NCBI GenBank assembly: GCA_029265085.1
Contig: JAJUJY010000152.1
Location: forward strand, 1 to 9,961
Source of the DNA: Chloroflexota bacterium
Lineage (GTDB): Bacteria > Chloroflexota > Anaerolineae > Anaerolineales > Anaerolineaceae
DNA length: 9,961 nucleotides
Direction of reading: 5' to 3'
The notes beneath the pieces are model-generated. The model was not told where the DNA came from, made no database searches, and saw only the letters and a list, made by a program, of their open reading frames with translations. Positions 5,558-9,961 of this stretch are shown one piece after another. The stretch's first letter is position 1. Each line of letters starts with the position of its first letter. The translations under genes were made by a program, and so were the position numbers.

Positions 5558-7623
5558 GAATTCACCTCAATAAAATTCGATTGATCTAAGGATGTTTTAC
5601 ATAAGTCATATAATTTACTGCGAGCCTCTTCTTCTACTACAGCTAATAAAACATCACCCGCTTTGAGTTGAGTCTCACCTCGAGGAATCATCAATTTTTG
5701 TCCACGGCGCAAACTGGCAATAACACAGTCACGAGGCCAGTCTATTTCCTTCATTTTTTGACCATCGCACGGAGAAGCTTCTTCGACAATTATTTCTTCA
5801 ATACCTGCTTCAGCAACCATTCCTAGCCGGGCTTGTTGAACTTTATGCCGAGCAGCAGTTACTTTTACCAATGCAGAATCATAAGCCCGAACGATATCCG
5901 CACGAGTAAGTAATCCCAATAGCTGGCGAGAGCCTTCACGATGAACTACTGGTAATTGACCAATATCGCGGATTCCCATTCTGCGCAAGGCAGTTCCCAG
6001 GGTTTCATCTGGGAAGGTCACCAAAAGTTGCCTGGTACAGATATCTCCAACAAAAGTACTTTGATTGTCTTTCCCTGCATTTTTTTGGATATCCTCCAGG
6101 GTTAACATCCCAATGAGAATCCTGTTTGAATCAACCACGGGTAAACCATGCAAATGAGTCTGCCACAATTTCTCACTGGCATCCATTATAGTATCATGCG
6201 TATTCAGTAATTCTGTAACAGGTCTCATTACTTCAGATACGGTTAATGCCTGGAGCACTTCAATATCCCGGCCATATCTTAATCGAACTCCCCGCTTAAC
6301 CAACGCAAGTGTGTAAACAGATTCCTTTTGAAGCCTGGATGATACTAATACACTGACTACTACACCAAGCATTAAAGGCAGAATAATCCGGTAATCATTG
6401 GTCATTTCAAACAATAGCAAGATGGCGGTCATTGGAGCCCGCACAGCTCCTGCCAGAACAGCCGCCATACCAACCATTGCAAATGCCTGACGAGCAAGCG
6501 TAAAATCCGGAATCACTCCTTCTAATAAAGTGCCATAAACCCCGCCCAAGACAGCACCCAGAAACAATGCCGGGGCAAACACGCCGCCTTGGAAACCGCC
6601 CCCGATACTAATCGGCGTAAGAATAAGCTTTGCTAAAAGAACAAGCAGCATGACCGATAGAACAATTGGCCGCTGCCCAAGGACAAATTCAATTGTGGAA
6701 TACCCAACGCCGAATATTTGCGGCAGAAATAACCCGGTGATACCCACAAACACACCAGCCAGGGCGGGTTTTCCCCAGTTTGGAATTGTTAACTGGTGAA
6801 AAAGACTCTTGATCTTATCTAATAAATAGATATATGCAGCCGAGATGGCTCCTGCCAATATTCCAAGCCCTAAATAGAAGGGCAATTCCATGGGAGAATA
6901 ATAACCATAAGCCGGTACGTGAAAAGCGGGTGAAGCACCAGAAACTGCCTGAGTAAAAACGGATGAGATAACAGAGGCCAGGACAACCACACCTAAAGCG
7001 CTGCCAGATAACTCACCTAAAATGATTTCTAATGAAAAAAAGATACCAGCAATTGGCGCATTAAACGCAGCTGCAATACCCCCAGCCGCACCTGCTGCAA
7101 CCAGTGTCCGAATACGTTCAGGGGATAATTTCCACAATTGACCAAAGAATGAGCCCAGGTTGGCTCCAATTTGAACCGACGGATCTTCTGGGCCAACCGA
7201 AGCGCCACTTCCGATCGAAACAGCTGAAGCGATCGCTTTGATCGGCATCCGTAGATAACGAAGCCTACCTCCCCCCAATGCCACGGCTTCCATAATTCCT
7301 GCCACACCATGGTAACGCTCCTGGCCGATAAACACATGGATAATTACCCCAACCAATAAACCGCCCATCACAGGAAATAAGGCGGGGGTCCAACTGCCCC
7401 AACTTGTCATAGATACACCAACTGTGTTGGTAAAAAACAGCTCGACCCACCCTATCATTTTTTTGAATAGCCAGACCCCTGCCCCGCTGGTCAGGCCAAC
7501 CATGACAGCCGCTGCACCTAGTAAAACAGATTCCGTTGGTGTTATTCGTTCCGAAATTTTATAAAATAATTTTCGGATCAATATTTGGAAATTATTTTTT
7601 GGCTCAAATTGAAAAAATTTCAT
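5554..7623 (-). CDS. ClC-family chloride channel/transporter with CBS pair and RCK_C domain
   Basis: A 689-residue membrane protein. The ClC core spans about 28-445. Its motifs are GHGVAGIMEAV-like at 104-114, GSGASVGPEDPSVQIG (138-153), FNAPIAGIFFSLEI (187-200), GGFQGGVFAPALFLG (342-356) and VYTLAL (436-441). Glu146 in GPEDP aligns with the E. coli ClC gating Glu148, and Tyr437 with Tyr445. The inner proton glutamate (Glu203 in E. coli) is Ile200, which resembles channel-type ClCs. Two CBS domains follow (about 460-515 and 524-580), likely nucleotide-sensing, then a TrkA_C/RCK_C domain (about 602-675) that commonly binds small regulatory ligands. I chose ATG 7623, with GGAAG 5 nt upstream, over the in-frame TTG at 7635. 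It heads the operon with the esterase. Confidence 0.93.
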   Translation of the reverse strand: MKFFQFEPKNNFQILIRKLFYKISERITPTESVLLGAAAVMVGLTSGAGVWLFKKMIGWVELFFTNTVGVSMTSWGSWTPALFPVMGGLLVGVIIHVFIGQERYHGVAGIMEAVALGGGRLRYLRMPIKAIASAVSIGSGASVGPEDPSVQIGANLGSFFGQLWKLSPERIRTLVAAGAAGGIAAAFNAPIAGIFFSLEIILGELSGSALGVVVLASVISSVFTQAVSGASPAFHVPAYGYYSPMELPFYLGLGILAGAISAAYIYLLDKIKSLFHQLTIPNWGKPALAGVFVGITGLFLPQIFGVGYSTIEFVLGQRPIVLSVMLLVLLAKLILTPISIGGGFQGGVFAPALFLGAVLGGVYGTLLEGVIPDFTLARQAFAMVGMAAVLAGAVRAPMTAILLLFEMTNDYRIILPLMLGVVVSVLVSSRLQKESVYTLALVKRGVRLRYGRDIEVLQALTVSEVMRPVTELLNTHDTIMDASEKLWQTHLHGLPVVDSNRILIGMLTLEDIQKNAGKDNQSTFVGDICTRQLLVTFPDETLGTALRRMGIRDIGQLPVVHREGSRQLLGLLTRADIVRAYDSALVKVTAARHKVQQARLGMVAEAGIEEIIVEEASPCDGQKMKEIDWPRDCVIASLRRGQKLMIPRGETQLKAGDVLLAVVEEEARSKLYDLCKTSLDQSNFIEVNS

Positions 7624-7685
7624 ATCATCTTCCAATAAAAGTATAATCCTGAAATCAAAAGAGAATAGGCATGCTTGAAAAATTA

Positions 7686-7714
7686 ATTATTTTGTCCGTA
7701 GATTTTGTGATCAA
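7686..7714 (-). promoter_or_regulatory. Candidate promoter of the ClC-esterase operon
   Basis: On the minus strand, TTGATC (7709-7714) and AATAAT (7686-7691) are 17 bp apart. They match consensus at 4/6 and 5/6. The predicted start lies near 7679, giving a leader of about 55 nt before ATG 7623. Confidence 0.4.
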
Positions 7715-7775
7715 TGGCTAAATCATTATTTCCATCTCCGGATTTTTTCCATTCCACTTCCTTGGTTATAAAATT

Positions 7776-7804
7776 TTCGAAAAACAAAAATTATCCGTTA
7801 AAAT
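7776..7804 (+). promoter_or_regulatory. Candidate promoter giving a leaderless HAD transcript
   Basis: TAAAAT at 7799-7804 is a good -10 box. At 17 bp spacing the -35 position reads TTCGAA (7776-7781), a weak match. Only 7 nt separate the -10 box from ATG 7812, so transcription would begin at or beside the start codon. No ribosome site precedes the ATG. Confidence 0.4.
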
Positions 7805-7811
7805 ACTTCGT

Positions 7812-8513
7812 ATGATTAAAACAATAGCCTTTGATGCTGATGACACGCTTTGGTCGAACGAAACATATTATTCGCAAGGGAAAATGGCCTTTGCCCAATT
7901 ATTTTCCCGGTTTCAAGATCCACGAACAATTATTCATACTCTTGATCACATTGAAAGTGAAAATATTGAAATGTATGGATACGGGATCAAGAGCTTCACG
8001 CTTTCAATGATTGAAACTGCGGTAAAAATTGCCGGTGACAATATTTCTGCTCAAGAAATCAAGGATGTCCTGGCCATTGGAAGAAATATGCTTACGCTCC
8101 AGCCTGAACAATTCGAACACACGCAAAGTACGCTGATCGATTTATCCAAACATTATCCGCTGATGCTGATTACCAAAGGTGACTTAATGGAGCAGGGTCT
8201 CAAAGTTCAAAGATCAGGACTGGCTCATTACTTTCAAAGCATTGAAATTGTCAGCGAGAAAAATTCAACCTGCTATCGTGATTTACTAAAGAAACATAAT
8301 ATCCATCCAGTAAATTTTTTGATGATTGGTAATTCATTACGGTCCGATATTCTGCCAGTGCTTGAAATCGGTGGTCATGCGGTTTATATCCATTATGAAA
8401 ACACCTGGGCACATGAAATAATTCAGGATTTACCGGACTATCCGTATTATTATGAGGTTGAACATCTTGGTCAACTTCCAGCACTCATCAATCAAATTAA
8501 CCAGAAAGCATAA
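7812..8513 (+). CDS. HAD-superfamily hydrolase (predicted phosphatase)
   Basis: A 233-residue cytoplasmic protein with all four haloacid dehalogenase motifs. Motif I is FDADDTLW, with nucleophile Asp8 and acid/base Asp10. Motif II is LITKGD with Thr121. Motif III has Lys150 in SEKNSTCYRDLL. Motif IV is GNSLRSD with Asp179. A helical cap of C1 type fills about 16-95. Members usually hydrolyse small phosphate esters, but the substrate cannot be assigned. The start is fixed by the conserved IKTIAFDADDT strand at the N-terminus, yet no Shine-Dalgarno sequence is present and a -10 box ends only 7 nt upstream. The alpha-galactosidase gene follows after 50 bp without a terminator, so the two may be co-transcribed and the phosphatase could act on sugar phosphates. 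That last point is inference. Confidence 0.88.
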   Translation: MIKTIAFDADDTLWSNETYYSQGKMAFAQLFSRFQDPRTIIHTLDHIESENIEMYGYGIKSFTLSMIETAVKIAGDNISAQEIKDVLAIGRNMLTLQPEQFEHTQSTLIDLSKHYPLMLITKGDLMEQGLKVQRSGLAHYFQSIEIVSEKNSTCYRDLLKKHNIHPVNFLMIGNSLRSDILPVLEIGGHAVYIHYENTWAHEIIQDLPDYPYYYEVEHLGQLPALINQINQKA

Positions 8514-8563
8514 TCAGCACAATTTAAACTACACTGACCCATAAAAGGCGGCAATAAAACCCA

Positions 8564-9961
8564 ATGATTCAAATCAACCATTCTGATTACCAATTTCGCT
8601 GCGACACAGACACAGCCTGCTTTTCATTTATTCCAGCCCTGGCAGGGGCACCCTCGATCCATGATGCCAAAATTCGCCTGAGGATTCACAAGGCAGGAAG
8701 TCGTCCAGCAGATATACTACAGACCTGGCAATCAGTTACAACACAACAAAAATCAACTGAAGGTTCCTTGTGGGGAAAATCGCAAGAAATTCAAATTAAT
8801 TTTTCTTCAGTTGAAACCTCTCTCCAGATGCAATTGACATTTCTTATTCCTGAACAAATTCCAACCCTCTTCTGGAAATTGGCGATTAAAAATCAGGGGG
8901 ATGAACCTGTTTGGATCGAACAGATCAATTTATTGCGAACCGGCAGTTATGGAAAATCAGGCAAGCTTGAAATAAGTGCCTATCCCGAACGAGACAAGAT
9001 GGCATTTTACTCAAACGGTTGGCAATCCTGGTCAACTACAGCCGGATATAAGGCTACCCAATCAATGCAGCATTCTCGAATGGGGCCAATTCAAGATCCG
9101 ATGGTGATCAATCCAGGTACGCCCAACTTGCGCCAACCAGGATATTTCTCCAGTGATTTTTTTGGTGTGCTTGGTGATTTAAAAACTCGTACCGCGTTAT
9201 TGGTAGGTTTTCTATCCCAGCAAGAACATTTTGGTACTGTTGAAGCGATATTATTTGACCAACCCAGCCTGCAGCTTTGGGCAAATGGCGACAATACTCG
9301 TTTGGACCCTGAAAAAACAATGCAAACGGACTGGGCAGTATGTTCAGCAATTTCATTGAACCAACTGTACCCGCTGGATAATTATCTGCATTTGGTTGCG
9401 AAATATCATGGCGTAAAAATACCCACTGATATCCCTGCCGGGTGGTGCTCCTGGTACCATTTTTACACCAATGTGACAGCGCAAGATATTCGCAAGAACC
9501 TGGCAGCAGTGGTCAAAACACAAGATCAATTGCCATTGAGCCTGGTACAGATCGATGATGGCTTTGAATCCCCAATTGGGGATTGGTTTACATTCAAACC
9601 AACTTTTCCAGAAGGGGTCGCCCCCCTGGCGGAAGAAATCAAGCAATCAGGCTGCCAACCCGGGCTGTGGCTAGCCCCATTCATACTTCACCCGGCTGCT
9701 CAATATGCCAAAGATCATCCGGATCATTTATTACGCAATGAAAAAGGCCGCCCGGCAAGAGCAGGGTTTGTCTGGAACAGCTTCACAGTCGGATTGGATT
9801 TGACCATACCGGAAGCATTGGAATATGCCTGCGAGGTGGTAAAAACCGCCAAAGAAAATTGGGGATACCCTTATTTAAAGCTTGATTTTCTCTATGCAAG
9901 CGCGCTGAAATGTGCCTACCAGGACCCAACCCGCACCCGGGCGCAGGTGCTACGAGCTGCC
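8564..9961 (+). CDS. GH36-type alpha-galactosidase, 3' end outside the window
   Basis: The frame stays open from ATG 8564 to the last base, giving 466 residues without a stop. An in-frame TAA at 8555 makes this the first possible ATG. AAAAGGCGG at 8543-8551 could be a ribosome site, though its 12-nt spacing is long. Residues 1-270 look like the N-terminal beta-sandwich of family 36 glycosidases, including NGWQSWST (151-158). The catalytic barrel follows, with GWCSWYHFYTNVT (293-305), VQIDDGFE (328-335), GLWLAPF around 366-372, and YLKLDFLYAS, where Asp441 matches the GH36 nucleophile. The acid/base residue would lie beyond the edge. There is no signal peptide, so it likely acts inside the cell on imported galactosides such as melibiose or raffinose. 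Other GH36 activities are possible. Confidence 0.88.
   Translation, partial: MIQINHSDYQFRCDTDTACFSFIPALAGAPSIHDAKIRLRIHKAGSRPADILQTWQSVTTQQKSTEGSLWGKSQEIQINFSSVETSLQMQLTFLIPEQIPTLFWKLAIKNQGDEPVWIEQINLLRTGSYGKSGKLEISAYPERDKMAFYSNGWQSWSTTAGYKATQSMQHSRMGPIQDPMVINPGTPNLRQPGYFSSDFFGVLGDLKTRTALLVGFLSQQEHFGTVEAILFDQPSLQLWANGDNTRLDPEKTMQTDWAVCSAISLNQLYPLDNYLHLVAKYHGVKIPTDIPAGWCSWYHFYTNVTAQDIRKNLAAVVKTQDQLPLSLVQIDDGFESPIGDWFTFKPTFPEGVAPLAEEIKQSGCQPGLWLAPFILHPAAQYAKDHPDHLLRNEKGRPARAGFVWNSFTVGLDLTIPEALEYACEVVKTAKENWGYPYLKLDFLYASALKCAYQDPTRTRAQVLRAA

Larger units (their letters stand above)
7624..7811. other. AT-rich divergent intergenic region (ClC operon / HAD gene)
   Basis: This 188-bp gap holds no convincing gene or RNA. 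It contains the candidate promoters listed separately and a 10-bp palindrome TTTTCGAAAA at 7774-7783, overlapping the -35 area of the plus-strand promoter, that might be an operator. Confidence 0.6.

Noticed and set aside
9353..9646. Minus-strand open frames at the right end (9091-9646)
   Set aside because: Antisense to the continuous plus-strand GH36 frame, which carries strong motifs. No support of their own.
1..9961. Search for CRISPR arrays, insertion sequences, phage genes and long direct repeats
   Set aside because: No regularly spaced repeats, transposase or integrase signatures, or terminal inverted repeats were seen. The region reads as ordinary chromosome.

Overview
The window looks like chromosomal DNA from a Chloroflexota bacterium, most likely class Anaerolineae. 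This is inferred from gene style: a lipoprotein with a long Pro/Thr-rich linker, a fused formiminotransferase-cyclodeaminase, moderate GC content, and mixed Shine-Dalgarno and apparently leaderless starts. No phylogenetic marker in the window proves it. Most of the content is housekeeping or metabolic. I see no phage, transposon, CRISPR array or defence cassette.

Left edge (1-256): an intact minus-strand tRNA-Glu(UUC) gene with an encoded CCA end and a good sigma70-type promoter. Beside it is a degenerate tRNA-Glu-like fragment cut by the window edge. The fragment has an intron-like 19-nt insert, and a small hairpin with a T-tract lies between the two.

Region 257-2535: a divergent pair that shares a 59-bp intergenic region. 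The minus gene encodes a SRAP/YedK abasic-site DNA-protein crosslinking enzyme. The plus gene encodes a bifunctional formiminotransferase-cyclodeaminase linking histidine breakdown to one-carbon folate metabolism.

Region 2536-4880: a perfect 10-bp hairpin precedes a lipoprotein with a C-terminal CapA-like domain and an N-terminal segment resembling a solute-binding protein. It is followed by dCTP deaminase (dcd), which ends at a strong bidirectional terminator.

Region 4883-7623 (minus strand): a two-gene operon encodes a ClC chloride channel or transporter with CBS and RCK_C regulatory domains and, through an ATGA overlap, a cytoplasmic serine esterase. A 188-bp AT-rich divergent promoter region separates it from the plus-strand genes.

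Region 7812-9961 (plus strand): a HAD-family phosphatase with no visible Shine-Dalgarno sequence is followed 50 bp later by a GH36-type alpha-galactosidase that runs off the right edge. The genes do not form one pathway. They are small independent units: DNA/nucleotide maintenance (yedK, dcd), histidine/folate metabolism (ftcD), envelope and ion functions (CapA-like lipoprotein, ClC), and carbohydrate use (GH36, possibly HAD).
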